Origin: Magnetococcales bacterium
GTDB taxonomy: Bacteria; Pseudomonadota; Magnetococcia; Magnetococcales; Magnetaquicoccaceae
DNA length: 64,000 nucleotides
Assembly: GCA_015231755.1 (NCBI GenBank)
Contig: JADGAZ010000010.1
Coordinates: 62,001 to 126,000, forward strand
Reading direction: 5' to 3'
The notes beneath the pieces are model-generated. The model saw only the letters and a program-made list of their open reading frames with translations. It was not told where the DNA came from and did no database searches. Shown in pieces: positions 18,778 to 29,203 of the stretch; position 1 is the first letter of the stretch; each line of letters begins with the position of its first letter. The position numbers were made by a program, and so were the translations under genes.

Positions 18778-20031
18778 TCAGATGAACAGGATTTCGTGTT
18801 CCATCAATTGATGGATGGTTTCCCGTGGCCGCACCACGGCGAAGCGGTCCTGACACACCATCACCTCGGCGGCGCGGGGTCGGGTATTGTAGTTGCTGCT
18901 CATGGAGAAGCCATAAGCCCCGGCGGAACGAACTGCCAGCAGCTCTCCGGCATGAAACTCCGGCAGCATGCGATCCTTGGCCAAAAAATCACCGGATTCA
19001 CAAATCGGACCCACCACGTCGGCCAGAATTTCTTCCCGGTCGAAACGACGCACCACCGGCAAAATGGTGTGATGGGCGTCGTAAAGCGCAGGACGTAGCA
19101 GATCGTTCATGCCCGCATCGGTGATGATGAAGCGTTTTTCTTCCCCTTCTTTGACGTACTCCACCCCCGCCACCAGCACCCCCGCATTGCCCACGATCAC
19201 CCGACCCGGTTCCAGGATCAAGGTGATCTCCAGACCGTTCAACTCCTGGAGCAGGGCCGCGGCGTAACGCTCCGGATGCGGGGGAATCTGCTGGGCGTCA
19301 TACGGAATGCCTAGACCCCCGCCTAAATCCAGATAACGCAACGGGATTCCGGCGCGACGCAGCTCGATCAACAGTTGCTTGACCCGCTTGAGGGCATCGA
19401 CAAAAGGCTCCAGAGTGGTCAACTGCGAGCCGATGTGACAATCCAATCCCACCGGAGTGACATGTTCGAGACTGGCAGCCAGCCGGTAAAGCTCCATGGC
19501 CTGGGGATGGGGAATGCCGAACTTGTTGCGCCGCAATCCGGTGGAAATGTAAGGATGCGTCGCCGGATCCACATCCGGGTTGATGCGCAAGGCGATGGGG
19601 GCCTTTTTGCCCATGCGTCCGGCCAGGGTGTTGATGCGCAACAACTCCCCGTGACTTTCCACGTTGAACAGCAGGATGTCATGTTCCAAGGCGGCCTGGA
19701 TCTCGGCGCCGCTTTTGCCCACGCCGGAAAAAACCACCCGACTCCCGGGACATCCCACCCGCTTGACCCGTTCCAACTCCCCCCCGGAAACGATGTCGAA
19801 TCCCGAACCGCGTCTGGCCAGGATGTCGAGGATCGCCAGGGAACTGTTGGCCTTCACCGAATAACAGATCAGATGGTCCACCGCGGCGAAGGCATGGCTG
19901 AAGACATCGAAATGACGCTCCAAAGTGCCCTGGGAGTAACAGTAGAAGGGAGTTCCGACGCTGGCGGCGATCTGGTCGAGGGGAACCTGTTCGCAGTGCA
20001 GGCGGTTGTCCAGGTAGCGGAAATAGTCCAT
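18778..20031 (-). CDS. lysA: Diaminopimelate decarboxylase
   Basis: PLP enzyme making L-lysine from meso-diaminopimelate. The 417-aa protein has the PLP lysine in YSVKANSSLAIL, HIGSQ, the glycine-rich phosphate loop DLGGGLGIPY, EPGRVIVGNAG and the dimer-interface motif GPICESGDFLA. It lies 17 bases after an LptM-type lipoprotein gene, a common arrangement in proteobacteria. Confidence 0.96.
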   Translation of the reverse strand: MDYFRYLDNRLHCEQVPLDQIAASVGTPFYCYSQGTLERHFDVFSHAFAAVDHLICYSVKANSSLAILDILARRGSGFDIVSGGELERVKRVGCPGSRVVFSGVGKSGAEIQAALEHDILLFNVESHGELLRINTLAGRMGKKAPIALRINPDVDPATHPYISTGLRRNKFGIPHPQAMELYRLAASLEHVTPVGLDCHIGSQLTTLEPFVDALKRVKQLLIELRRAGIPLRYLDLGGGLGIPYDAQQIPPHPERYAAALLQELNGLEITLILEPGRVIVGNAGVLVAGVEYVKEGEEKRFIITDAGMNDLLRPALYDAHHTILPVVRRFDREEILADVVGPICESGDFLAKDRMLPEFHAGELLAVRSAGAYGFSMSSNYNTRPRAAEVMVCQDRFAVVRPRETIHQLMEHEILFI

Positions 20032-20048
20032 GATCCGATTCGATTTCT

Positions 20049-20192
20049 TCAGGGGGCGAGACGTTGGGTGGTTTGACCTTTTTCATCCTTGCCAGGCAGA
20101 TAAAGCTCTCCTTTGTGGCCACAGCCCGCGATCAGCAGGCCAAGTGCCGCCACCAAAGCAGGTAGGATCGCGTGTGTTTGGAACCGTTTCAT
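20049..20192 (-). CDS. lptM: LptM/YifL-type small lipoprotein
   Basis: A 47-aa lipoprotein found by translating the gap before lysA. The signal peptide runs MKRFQTHAILPALVAALG to the lipobox LIAGC, followed by GHKGELYLPGK, the CGxKGxLYLP pattern of LptM. LptM helps assemble the LptD/LptE lipopolysaccharide translocon in the outer membrane. AGGAGAT lies upstream of the ATG. The lptM-lysA order is conserved widely and supports the call. Confidence 0.85.
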   Translation of the reverse strand: MKRFQTHAILPALVAALGLLIAGCGHKGELYLPGKDEKGQTTQRLAP

Positions 20193-20303
20193 CCCGATGA
20201 TCTCCTGTTGGGCATGGATTTTTTTCATTGTGCCATGGTTTCGTTACAGATTTCAACGGTACCCGGGAAATTCCTTTCCGAAATGGGTTCCAGCTTTAAG
20301 GCC

Positions 20304-20345
20304 AAAAAAAAACGGTGGACCATTTGGTGAAGGTCCACCGTTTTT
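20304..20345 (-). terminator. Intrinsic terminator after the cytochrome c gene
   Basis: CGGTGGACC (20313-20321) pairs with GGTCCACCG (20332-20340), with A9 on one side and T5 on the other. Read on the minus strand it ends in nine T, 22 bases after the cytochrome c stop. Confidence 0.9.
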
Positions 20346-20366
20346 CAAGCATCAACCGGGGGAGAA

Positions 20367-20729
20367 TTACTTCACGCCCAGGAATTCAAACAGGTCGGCC
20401 CGCTCGGTGGCGTCCTTGAGACCGGGGAAGGTCATTTTGGTCTTGGCGAACATCGCTTTGGGATTTTCGATGAACTTGTTCAGGTTGGCGGCATCCCAGC
20501 TCACACCGGTGAAGCCGTCGGAATACTTGAAGCCCTCCTGGGTGCCGGCGGCACGGCCAGCCAGACCGGAGAGGTTGGGACCGATCTTCTTTTCGCCGGG
20601 CTTGTTGGAGTGGCAGACAGCGCAGTTCTTTTTGAAGACGGCCTCGCCTTTGGCCACATCGGCAGAGGCGGAATTGGCAGCCATGAGAGCGACGATACCC
20701 AGGCTGGCGACGAGGAGTTGGTGTTTCAT
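20367..20729 (-). CDS. Periplasmic class I cytochrome c
   Basis: A 120-aa soluble electron carrier, likely taking electrons from the bc1 complex to a terminal oxidase. The signal peptide ends near SASA. The heme site is CAVCH (C36, C39, H40), GPNLSGLAGR follows, and the methionine ligand is probably in KMTFPG. The size and the KIGPNL...GLAGR pattern fit the cytochrome c2 family. The frame is open upstream to 20807, but the ATG at 20729 begins the signal peptide. It has its own terminator. Confidence 0.93.
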   Translation of the reverse strand: MKHQLLVASLGIVALMAANSASADVAKGEAVFKKNCAVCHSNKPGEKKIGPNLSGLAGRAAGTQEGFKYSDGFTGVSWDAANLNKFIENPKAMFAKTKMTFPGLKDATERADLFEFLGVK

Positions 20730-20937
20730 GTGTTTTACCTTTAGTTTTGGGGTGATTTTTGGTCTGTTCGTGTTTGCTTGTTGCTTAAAAAAAATTGATC
20801 CCATCATTTGGAGCGTGGGGATCTTAGTCCCGCCCGGTCAGGGAGTCAAGGTTTAAATACAGGGACTTGCCGGCTCCCGTCACGAAACGGACACACCATT
20901 GATCCGGGTCAATTTCCACTGTTTTTCACGGGTCGTG

Positions 20938-22364
20938 TCAGCTTCCCGGCGGGGATTTGGTCGGGGTCTTGGCGGATTCGGAACTGCCATCCAGCCGTTT
21001 CCGGGCGGTCTCGATGGCGGTGCGCACCGTGGAAAAGGCGGTTCCACCGGCGACCTTGCGGGCATTGACCGAAGCGGTCACCGCCAGCACCTCCACCACC
21101 TCCGGACCGATGCGGGGATCCGCCGATTGCATTTCGGCCAAGGAGAGCTGTTCCAGGGTGCGACCGCTCTCCACGCACAGGCGTACCAGCCGACCCGAAA
21201 CCTCGTGGGCCTTGCGGAACGGAATCCCCTGACGGGCCAGATAGTCCGCCAGATCCGTGGCCGTGGTGAACCCCACCTTGGCGGCGGAAGCCATGGCGGA
21301 CCGATGGATGCGGATTTCCGCCAGCATGCCCGCGAACACCTTCAGACAGCCCCGCACGGTCTCGATGATGTCGAAGATCGCCTCTTTGTCTTCTTGCATG
21401 TCCCGGTTGTAGGAGAGGGGCAGACCCTTCATCAAGGTGAGCAGACCCATCAGATGTCCCGTGACCCGACCGCTTTTGCCCCGCACCAGTTCCGGGGCGT
21501 CGGGATTTTTCTTCTGGGGCATGATGCTCGAACCCGTGGCGAAGGCGTCCGAAAGCTCCACGAAGCCGAACGCCTGGGAAGACCACAGAATCAACTCTTC
21601 GGAAAAACGCGACAGATGGGTCATGACCAGCGCGCAGGCCGCCGCGGTCTCGATGACGAAATCCCGATCCGAAACCGCGTCCAGGGAGTTGCGACAGATG
21701 CCGTCGAAGTTCAACTCCTTGGCCACCCACTCCCGGTCGATGGGGTAGGGGGTTCCCGCCAGGGCCGCGGCCCCCAGGGGAAGTTGATTGATCCGCTTGC
21801 GCGCCTCGGCGAACCGTTGCCGATCCCGGTCGAGCATCTCGAAGTAGGCCATGAGATGGTGACCGAAGGTGATGGGCTGGGCGTTTTGCAGATGGGTGAA
21901 ACCCGGCATGATGGTTTCGATGTGGGCTTCCGCCAGGGTCAGCAGGATGCGCTGCAAGGTGAGAATGGCATCCCGGATGGCATCCACCTCCTCCCGCAGC
22001 CACAGACGCAGATCCGTGGCCACCTGATCGTTGCGGGAACGGGCGGTGTGCAGTTTGCCCGCTACCGGCCCCACCAGCTCCCTCAGACGGTTTTCCACAT
22101 GCATGTGGATGTCTTCCTGGTCGTCCCGGAAGGGCAGACGTCCCTCTTCGATCTCCACCTTGACCCGCGCCAGACCACTGACGATCAGGTCGGCTTCGGC
22201 CTCGGCGATGATCCCCTGACGCGCCAGCATGCGGCAGTGGGCCATGGATCCCTGGATGTCCTGTCGATACAGCCGCGAATCGTAGTGAATCGAGGCGGAA
22301 AAGGACTCCATGAAGGCATCGGTGGGCTGGGAGAATCGTCCGCCCCAGGGTTTGTTGGGTTTGC

Positions 22365-22368
<4 letters not shown>
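20938..22368 (-). CDS. argH: Argininosuccinate lyase
   Basis: Splits argininosuccinate into arginine and fumarate. The 476-aa protein has the superfamily signature [12 protein letters not shown], plus [12 protein letters not shown] and [16 protein letters not shown]. The start overlaps the argG stop by four bases. The tail after the catalytic domain is Ser/Pro/Lys-rich. It is the last gene of the argD-F-G-H run. Confidence 0.97.
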
Positions 22369-23585
<1,217 letters not shown>

Positions 23586-23615
23586 GAATCGATTCCCTTG
23601 TGATGCCGTTGAATG

Positions 23616-24563
23616 TCAGATCGCCACGCCCATCAGCCATTCGAGAATGGCTTTTTGGACATGCAGACGGTTTTCCGCCTCGTCCCAGACCACCGACTGG
23701 GGACCGTCGAGCACTTCGTCCGTGACCTCCTCGCCCCGGTGGGCGGGCAGGCAGTGCATGAACAAAGCTTCGGGCCGGGCCGCGTACATCAGAGCCTGAT
23801 CCACGCAATAGTCGGCGAAGGCGCGCTGGCGGCGCAGTTGTTCGGACTCCTGACCCATGGAGGTCCAGGTGTCGGTGCAGATCAGGTCGGCGTCGATGGC
23901 GGCGTCGATCGGGGCGCGTACCACCTGGATGGAGCCGCCGGTGGTGATGGCCTCCTGCTGGGCACGGGCCAGCAGGGCGTCGTTTGGCTCGTAGTGGATC
24001 GGGCAGGCCAAAACCAGATGGAAACCCAGTTTGGCCGCCGCCTGGATCCAGGAGTTGGCCATGTTGTTGCCGTCGCCGATCCAGGCCACTCTTTTGCCGT
24101 CCAGTGGCCCCCGGTGCTCTTCGAAGGTGAACAGATCCGCCAGCACCTGACAGGGATGAAAATCGTCGGACAGGCCGTTGATCACCGGCACCGTGGCGTA
24201 TTGGGCCATGGTGGTAACCTTGTCGTGACCGAAGGTGCGCACCATGATGCCGTCCACATACCGCGACAGCACCCGGGCCGAGTCCGAAAGGGTCTCCCCC
24301 CGTCCCAGTTGGATCTCCTGGCTGGAAAGGAACAGCGCCTGTCCCCCCAACTGGAACATGCCGGTCTCGAAGGAGACCCGGGTGCGGGTGGAGGGTTTTT
24401 CAAAGATCATCCCCAGGGTGCGGCCCTGGAGGGTGGGTTCGTTCCGACCCGCGTTGCGCGCCTTTTTCAGCAGGGCGGTGCGTTGGAACAGACGACGGAT
24501 CTCCTGGGCGGAGAGGTCGTCGAAGGTGAGCAGATCCCGTTTGGTGGAGTGTGTGGTGGTCAT
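23616..24563 (-). CDS. argF: Ornithine carbamoyltransferase
   Basis: Makes citrulline from ornithine and carbamoyl phosphate. The 315-aa protein has the carbamoyl-phosphate motif EKPSTRTRVSFE, FHPCQVLADL, and the ornithine-site block HCLPAHRGEEVTDEV. It is 10 bases from the argD stop. Confidence 0.97.
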   Translation of the reverse strand: MTTTHSTKRDLLTFDDLSAQEIRRLFQRTALLKKARNAGRNEPTLQGRTLGMIFEKPSTRTRVSFETGMFQLGGQALFLSSQEIQLGRGETLSDSARVLSRYVDGIMVRTFGHDKVTTMAQYATVPVINGLSDDFHPCQVLADLFTFEEHRGPLDGKRVAWIGDGNNMANSWIQAAAKLGFHLVLACPIHYEPNDALLARAQQEAITTGGSIQVVRAPIDAAIDADLICTDTWTSMGQESEQLRRQRAFADYCVDQALMYAARPEALFMHCLPAHRGEEVTDEVLDGPQSVVWDEAENRLHVQKAILEWLMGVAI

Positions 24564-24573
24564 TGTGTTGCCG

Positions 24574-25746
24574 TCAAAAAAGGTCGCTCATCACGCCGTC
24601 GAGAATGGCCACGCCCTGATCGATCTCCTCTGGGGAGATGGTCAGGGGAGGCAACATGCGCAAGGTGGTGCCCATCTGGGAACTGAGGAGCAGACCCCGG
24701 TTCAGACACAGACCCGCGACCTCCTCGGTGGCACCGTTGAGTTCCACGGCGGCCATCAGGCCCCGACCACGGGTGGTCTTGACCATGGTATGGTTGGCGG
24801 CCATCTCCCGCAGCCGTTGATGCAGATGGTCGCCCAGGGCGGTGACGTTGGCCAGGATACCATCGTCCAGCAGGGTTTCCAGGGTGGCGAGGGCGGCGGC
24901 GCAGGCCAGCGGATTGCCCCCGAAGGTGGAGGCGTGGGTGCCGGGCGTGAAGGAGGCGGCCACCTTGGCCGAGGCCAGACAGGCTCCCATGGGCACCCCG
25001 GAGGCCAATCCCTTGGCCACGGTGATGATGTCCGGAATGGCCTGGCTCCATTGATGGCCCCAGAACTTGCCGGTACGGCCCATGCCGGTCTGGACTTCAT
25101 CCAGGATCAGCAGCAGTCCATGCCGGTCGGCGATGGCCCGCAGGGCCTCCAGATAGCCGTCATCCGGCAGGCGCACGCCGGATTCCCCCTGGATCGGCTC
25201 CACGAAGATGCCGGCGGTATAAGGACTGATGGCCTTTTCCACGGCGCCGGGATCGTTGAAGGGCACATAACGGAAGCCGGGCATGAGGGGTTCAAAGCCC
25301 CGTTGGACTTTTTCCTGGGCCGTGGCCGACAGGGTGGCCAGGGTACGACCGTGGAAGCCGTTGATGGCGGTGATGATCTCGAAGCGTCCCGGATGGCCGT
25401 GATCCCGCATGTATTTGCGGGTCAGCTTGATGGCCGCCTCGTTGGCTTCGGCGCCGCTGTTGCAAAAGAAGGCTTGATCGGCAAAACAGGTATCGGTCAG
25501 ACGACGGGCCAGTTTTTCCTGCAACGGGATCCGGTAAAGGTTCGAGGTGTGGATGAGTTCCCCGGCCTGTTTGGCGATGGCCGCGGTCACCTTGGGCGGG
25601 CAGTGGCCCAGATTGTTCACCCCGATGCCGGACAGAAAGTCGAGATATTCCCGGCCTTCGGTGTCCCAGAGCCGTGTTCCGGCGCCCCGGACAAAGCCCA
25701 CGGGATTCCGTCCATAGGTGGACATGATGCACTGGATGTCGTTCAT
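24574..25746 (-). CDS. argD: Acetylornithine aminotransferase
   Basis: PLP enzyme of arginine synthesis, which often also serves as succinyldiaminopimelate aminotransferase. It has 390 aa from ATG 25746, which has GGAGG seven bases upstream; an in-frame extension to 25818 lacks this. It shows NSGAEANEAAIKLTRKY, the aspartate block LILDEVQTGMGRTG, and the PLP lysine in ITVAKGLASG. First gene of the arg cluster. Confidence 0.95.
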   Translation of the reverse strand: MNDIQCIMSTYGRNPVGFVRGAGTRLWDTEGREYLDFLSGIGVNNLGHCPPKVTAAIAKQAGELIHTSNLYRIPLQEKLARRLTDTCFADQAFFCNSGAEANEAAIKLTRKYMRDHGHPGRFEIITAINGFHGRTLATLSATAQEKVQRGFEPLMPGFRYVPFNDPGAVEKAISPYTAGIFVEPIQGESGVRLPDDGYLEALRAIADRHGLLLILDEVQTGMGRTGKFWGHQWSQAIPDIITVAKGLASGVPMGACLASAKVAASFTPGTHASTFGGNPLACAAALATLETLLDDGILANVTALGDHLHQRLREMAANHTMVKTTRGRGLMAAVELNGATEEVAGLCLNRGLLLSSQMGTTLRMLPPLTISPEEIDQGVAILDGVMSDLF

Positions 25747-25866
25747 GATGCCTCCGTACTGATTTGAAACGTTTTTTATAGCGGTTAGCGGCAGATCCCG
25801 CAACGGTTCATCATGCACGGCGAGGCGATTTTGTCAATTCGGAGGGAAATCAAGGATCGCATGTCC

Positions 25867-25918
25867 CCCGGAAGGGGTGGAAAGCCCAAGGAATCAGACT
25901 TTTCACCTCTTCCGGGAT
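25867..25918 (-). terminator. Possible hairpin after dsrE2
   Basis: CCCGGAAGGGGTGGAAAG can pair imperfectly with CTTTTCACCTCTTCCGGG 20 bases beyond the dsrE2 stop. There is no clear T run, so this could be a rho-dependent end or an unrelated fold. Confidence 0.35.
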
Positions 25919-25938
25919 GCGGATTGCCGAGGCGGGGA

Positions 25939-26406
25939 TCAGATGAAGAGGGTAATGTCCGCTTCCTGGGCCACTTCAAAGAAGCGGGCGGCTCCGGCAT
26001 ATTCCAGGCCGTCCATCAGTTCTTCGTGTTTGAAGTCGAACAGATCGACAGTCATTTGACAGGCGATCATCTTGACTTCAGACTCGATGGCCATATCCAT
26101 CAATTCGTCGATGGAGGCCACCCCTTTGCTGACCATTTTTTGTTTCATCATGATGGTGGCCATGCTTTCCATGCCGGGCAGGGCTTGCACCAGCACGGGC
26201 ATGGGAATCGGCATCGGCATGGCCGGATTGCCGAGGGGCGAAATTTTCAGGCTGCGGTTTTTTTTCAGAACCTGCAAGCCGTAAAAGGTCCAGAAGATGG
26301 TGACTTCGTAATCCAGCGCCGCCGCCGTGGTGGCCAGAATCAGCGGAGGATAGGCGAAGTCCAGAGTGCCTTTGGTGGCGATGATCGCCAGTTTTTTCTG
26401 CGCCAT
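25939..26406 (-). CDS. DsrE2-like sulfur-relay protein
   Basis: A 155-aa DsrE/F-type protein. It begins KKLAIIATKGTLDFAYPPLILATTAAALDYEV cut into a Rossmann-like fold, and has a hydrophobic PMPIPMPVLVQALPG segment. The probable sulfur-binding C116 lies in KMIACQMTVD. AAGGAG precedes the ATG. It directly follows tusA. In sulfur oxidisers, tusA and dsrE2 act together in handing persulfide sulfur to cytoplasmic oxidation systems. No dsr or hdr genes are in the window, so that role is inferred from the pair. Confidence 0.8.
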   Translation of the reverse strand: MAQKKLAIIATKGTLDFAYPPLILATTAAALDYEVTIFWTFYGLQVLKKNRSLKISPLGNPAMPMPIPMPVLVQALPGMESMATIMMKQKMVSKGVASIDELMDMAIESEVKMIACQMTVDLFDFKHEELMDGLEYAGAARFFEVAQEADITLFI

Positions 26407-26428
26407 GGTGAGGGTTCTCCTTGCCCGG

Positions 26429-26653
26429 TCAGGGCTTGCGGATTTCGTAGTAGAAGACGCCGCCCGCTTCCGAGGCCTTGATCAGCTCGTTTCCGGTCTG
26501 GGTGCAAAACGATTCAAAATCCTTGGCAGAGCCTGGATCCGTGGCCTCGATGGCGAGGACTTGTCCGGATGCCATCTCTTTGAGGGCCTTTTTGGCGCGC
26601 AGGATGGGCAGTGGGCAGTTCAGCCCTTTGGCGTCGAGGGTCGTGTCAGCCAT
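26429..26653 (-). CDS. tusA: TusA-family sulfurtransferase
   Basis: A 74-aa sulfur carrier with the persulfide cysteine C13 in GLNCPLPILRAKKAL, the family's CPxP motif. GGAGG precedes the ATG. It can serve tRNA 2-thiolation or sulfur oxidation; the next gene is dsrE2, which favours the latter. Confidence 0.9.
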   Translation of the reverse strand: MADTTLDAKGLNCPLPILRAKKALKEMASGQVLAIEATDPGSAKDFESFCTQTGNELIKASEAGGVFYYEIRKP

Positions 26654-26843
26654 GATGTGTTTCCTCCGGGTTGGATGTCGCTGGTGCGATGTGAAAAGGC
26701 AATTATTAGAAAAACAGCAAACTCTGTAATAGTGAATCGCATCCGCTCGGGTTGCAAATTTTTTTTCTCTGGATTTACGGTAAAACTGGCACGCGCCATG
26801 AAACCGTACCCAGTGTCATCCCTCCTGCTTTTGACGGATTGCC

Positions 26844-27419
26844 ATGGAATACCCTTTGCCCACTGTTTTTTTGGTTTTGATTGGTCTGGTGATGCTCTTC
26901 TGGACGCTGCTCAGGCTGCGGGTCATGCGGGAATCGACCATCAAGGATGAATTGCCCGCCGACAAGCTCACCGTGCTGTTGGGGTTGTTTTATGTTTTGA
27001 GCCGTGCCTGTCTCAACTACTACCGGGACCGCAACGCCTATCCCCCCGTGGTGGTCGGTGCCCCGGAAGGGTTGACGGAGTTGGGATATCTGAAAGGGGA
27101 GCGCATGGCCGAACTGACCGGCTCCTTGAAACTGTTTTCCATCGTGGTCACGGACAAGGCGGGCTGCGGAATTTGTCTGGCCCACATCAAGGCTTCGGTG
27201 GCCATGGAGATGGTCCGTCGGGTGGCCGAGACCAATACCACCATCCAGTTCCAGGACTATCGGGGCGGGCAGTATAAACCCTTGACCAGTACCGGCGATA
27301 CGTTGGTCAACCTGACTTTGCCTCTGCCGGTGCGACCCGTGGGTTCCAAGGCGCCCTCACCCATACCCGACGACTCTTCCGTCGCCGCCACCCTGTCGTC
27401 CTCCAGAGACGACGACTAG
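26844..27419 (+). CDS. Hypothetical membrane-anchored protein
   Basis: A 191-aa protein with one N-terminal transmembrane helix (VFLVLIGLVMLFWTLL, about residues 9-24), then a soluble domain. The soluble part contains DKAGCGICLAHIKASVAMEMV with a CxxC pair and ends in a disordered Ser/Asp-rich tail. It is not recognised. It is divergent from tusA-dsrE2, with a 190-base gap that must hold both promoters. The CxxC suggests redox or metal work, but this is only a hint. Confidence 0.65.
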   Translation: MEYPLPTVFLVLIGLVMLFWTLLRLRVMRESTIKDELPADKLTVLLGLFYVLSRACLNYYRDRNAYPPVVVGAPEGLTELGYLKGERMAELTGSLKLFSIVVTDKAGCGICLAHIKASVAMEMVRRVAETNTTIQFQDYRGGQYKPLTSTGDTLVNLTLPLPVRPVGSKAPSPIPDDSSVAATLSSSRDDD

Positions 27420-27471
27420 GGGGGACTGGCGACCCGAAAAGCGACGGAATGGATTTCTTGTTTCCTGGGAA

Positions 27472-28029
27472 TCAATGGGCGGGACGGGCATCCTGGGATT
27501 TCTTGCGGATGGCTTTTTCGATCTGTCGGGCGGTTTCCCCATCCGAAGGTGCGTCCTGCCAGTTTCCCTCTCCACGGAGATTTTGCTTGAGCACCACCAC
27601 TTTCACATCCCCATAGGGCGCTTGGCCGGAAAGACGGATGTTCACCCGGTAACGGGTTTTGGCGTCGTTGGGATCGATCTTCCAATCCGTGGAGATGAAT
27701 CCCCCTTCCCGGTTGGCCACCTGCACCGGCAGTTCCATCACCACGTCCATGGCTCCGGCGTACAGCTTGTTCAGCCGGACCTGCTCCTGGGTCAACTTGC
27801 TGCCCCCCCCGCTGTTGCTGCCGATATTCAGAATGCTCTCCTGACCGAGCAGTTCCGAGGAGCTGTTGTCCCCAATGCCCTCCTGTGCGTCTTCCCGGGC
27901 CTTTTTCTGGCCAAACTTGGCCAGCTTTTGATCTTCCAGGGTGTTCGGGCTGTTCCAGATCGAACCGGAACATCCGCCGGCCCCAAAGGCCAGCGCGGTC
28001 AATGCCACGGCTATCAATTTGATTTTCAT
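27472..28029 (-). CDS. DUF3576 lipoprotein
   Basis: A 185-aa lipoprotein. The signal peptide ends at a lipobox-like AGGC (C20). The C-terminal half has ISTDWKIDPNDAKTRYRVN and GNWQDAPSDGETARQIEKAI, the pattern I recognise as DUF3576, common in Alphaproteobacteria. AAGGAAAG lies before ATG 28029, so the longer frame to 28086 is rejected. Function unknown; presumably at the outer membrane. Confidence 0.78.
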   Translation of the reverse strand: MKIKLIAVALTALAFGAGGCSGSIWNSPNTLEDQKLAKFGQKKAREDAQEGIGDNSSSELLGQESILNIGSNSGGGSKLTQEQVRLNKLYAGAMDVVMELPVQVANREGGFISTDWKIDPNDAKTRYRVNIRLSGQAPYGDVKVVVLKQNLRGEGNWQDAPSDGETARQIEKAIRKKSQDARPAH

Positions 28030-28085
28030 GGATGCGTCTTTCCTTAGCGTGCTTTCCGGGGATGAATGCGGATCAAACCGCTCCA

Positions 28086-29105
28086 TTATGAAGCAAAAAC
28101 CTCCTCCAGGGAATGCATGTCAATGACGTTTTCCATCCAGTTTTCGATGGTGGTCACGTCTGCGGTGTTGACCCGCGCCGTCACCCAGTCCGGAATCGGA
28201 CCAAATTTGCGGCGCAGCAGTCTGCACAAGCTGTTCAGAGCCTCGTCCCGGCGACCCTGCTTGATGCCCTGCTCGATGCCCTGCTCGATGCCTTGCTCGA
28301 TGCCTTTCGTGAGTCCCTGCTCAATCCACTGTTTGACCCATTCGTCCACGGTATCGGCCAACATGGCATGTACCTCCTTCAATTCGTTGATCTCTGAAAT
28401 GGCTTCCGGATGGATGTGGTAGTGCTTGGACAGCCTGGGCGCCAGGATGCGGTTGAGCCAATTGGCAAAGGTGTGACGCAAGGCCTCTTGCTCGGGCTGT
28501 TGCAGCCATCCGTCCAGATCCCGGATCACCTGCCGCACGTCCTCCAGTGATTGACTTTTTTCCAGCCGGAACAAGGCCGCCACCACGTTTGGCATGGCGC
28601 GCAGATCGTTGTCCTGGTAGTGGTTTTTGTCCACCAGCAGATAGCGGGTATGGGGCCGGTAGGGTTCCAGACCGGGGGGAGACTCCTCGATCAGGTCCGC
28701 GACATCCCGCACCGCGTTCCAACGTTGTTTGCCATTGTACAGCACGATGGGAAGCGCGGGGGGAAATTTTTGGCCGGCGGGAATTTTTCCGCAAGCGTGC
28801 AGATCCTGGTAGAGCAGTTTCAAATAGAGGTCACAGCGCAGCGCCATGATTTCCACCACTGTGGATTGGGCTTCCAGCAGGAGATAGAGGTACAACCACC
28901 GTTCTGGATCTTTCCAGCGGATTTTCCAGATCAGATCGTCGGTCCGTTTGCGGAAGTCGTCGGTGACATGGACCGGATTCACCTTTTCCAGGGTGGAGAA
29001 ATCCAGTCCCGTGACCCACGTTTCGTGAATGAAGCCGGTGATGAGATCCTCCATCATCCGGGGATGGGAAAAGAGCTTGGCATAGCCGAGATCGTGTTCG
29101 TGCAT
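28086..29105 (-). CDS. Rpn/YhgA-family putative nuclease
   Basis: About 339 aa of the Rpn (recombination-promoting nuclease) / transposase_31 family, PD-(D/E)XK-like. The N-terminus HEHDLGYAKLFSHPRMMEDLI and the block LYLLLEAQSTVV fit this family. Near residue 265 a 12-base tandem repeat encodes four GIEQ/GIKQ units (DNA 28262-28310). The start is uncertain: ATG 29105 matches the family, but the frame is open to a GTG at 29138. Known members cut DNA and promote RecA-independent recombination in E. coli. Confidence 0.8.
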   Translation of the reverse strand: MHEHDLGYAKLFSHPRMMEDLITGFIHETWVTGLDFSTLEKVNPVHVTDDFRKRTDDLIWKIRWKDPERWLYLYLLLEAQSTVVEIMALRCDLYLKLLYQDLHACGKIPAGQKFPPALPIVLYNGKQRWNAVRDVADLIEESPPGLEPYRPHTRYLLVDKNHYQDNDLRAMPNVVAALFRLEKSQSLEDVRQVIRDLDGWLQQPEQEALRHTFANWLNRILAPRLSKHYHIHPEAISEINELKEVHAMLADTVDEWVKQWIEQGLTKGIEQGIEQGIEQGIKQGRRDEALNSLCRLLRRKFGPIPDWVTARVNTADVTTIENWMENVIDMHSLEEVFAS

Positions 29106-29138
29106 GGCGCCATGACGCATGGAATAAGGATGCACCAA

Positions 29139-29172
29139 AGAAAAAGGGGAGCGGAATAATCCGCCCCCCTTG
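29139..29172 (-). terminator. Intrinsic terminator of the porin gene
   Basis: On the minus strand AAGGGGGGCGGA pairs with TCCGCTCCCCTT and is followed by TTTTCTTT. It lies about 30 bases after the porin stop. Confidence 0.8.
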
Positions 29173-29203
29173 GGTCAAGCAGTCCAGCTTTTTGAAGAGA
29201 AAC

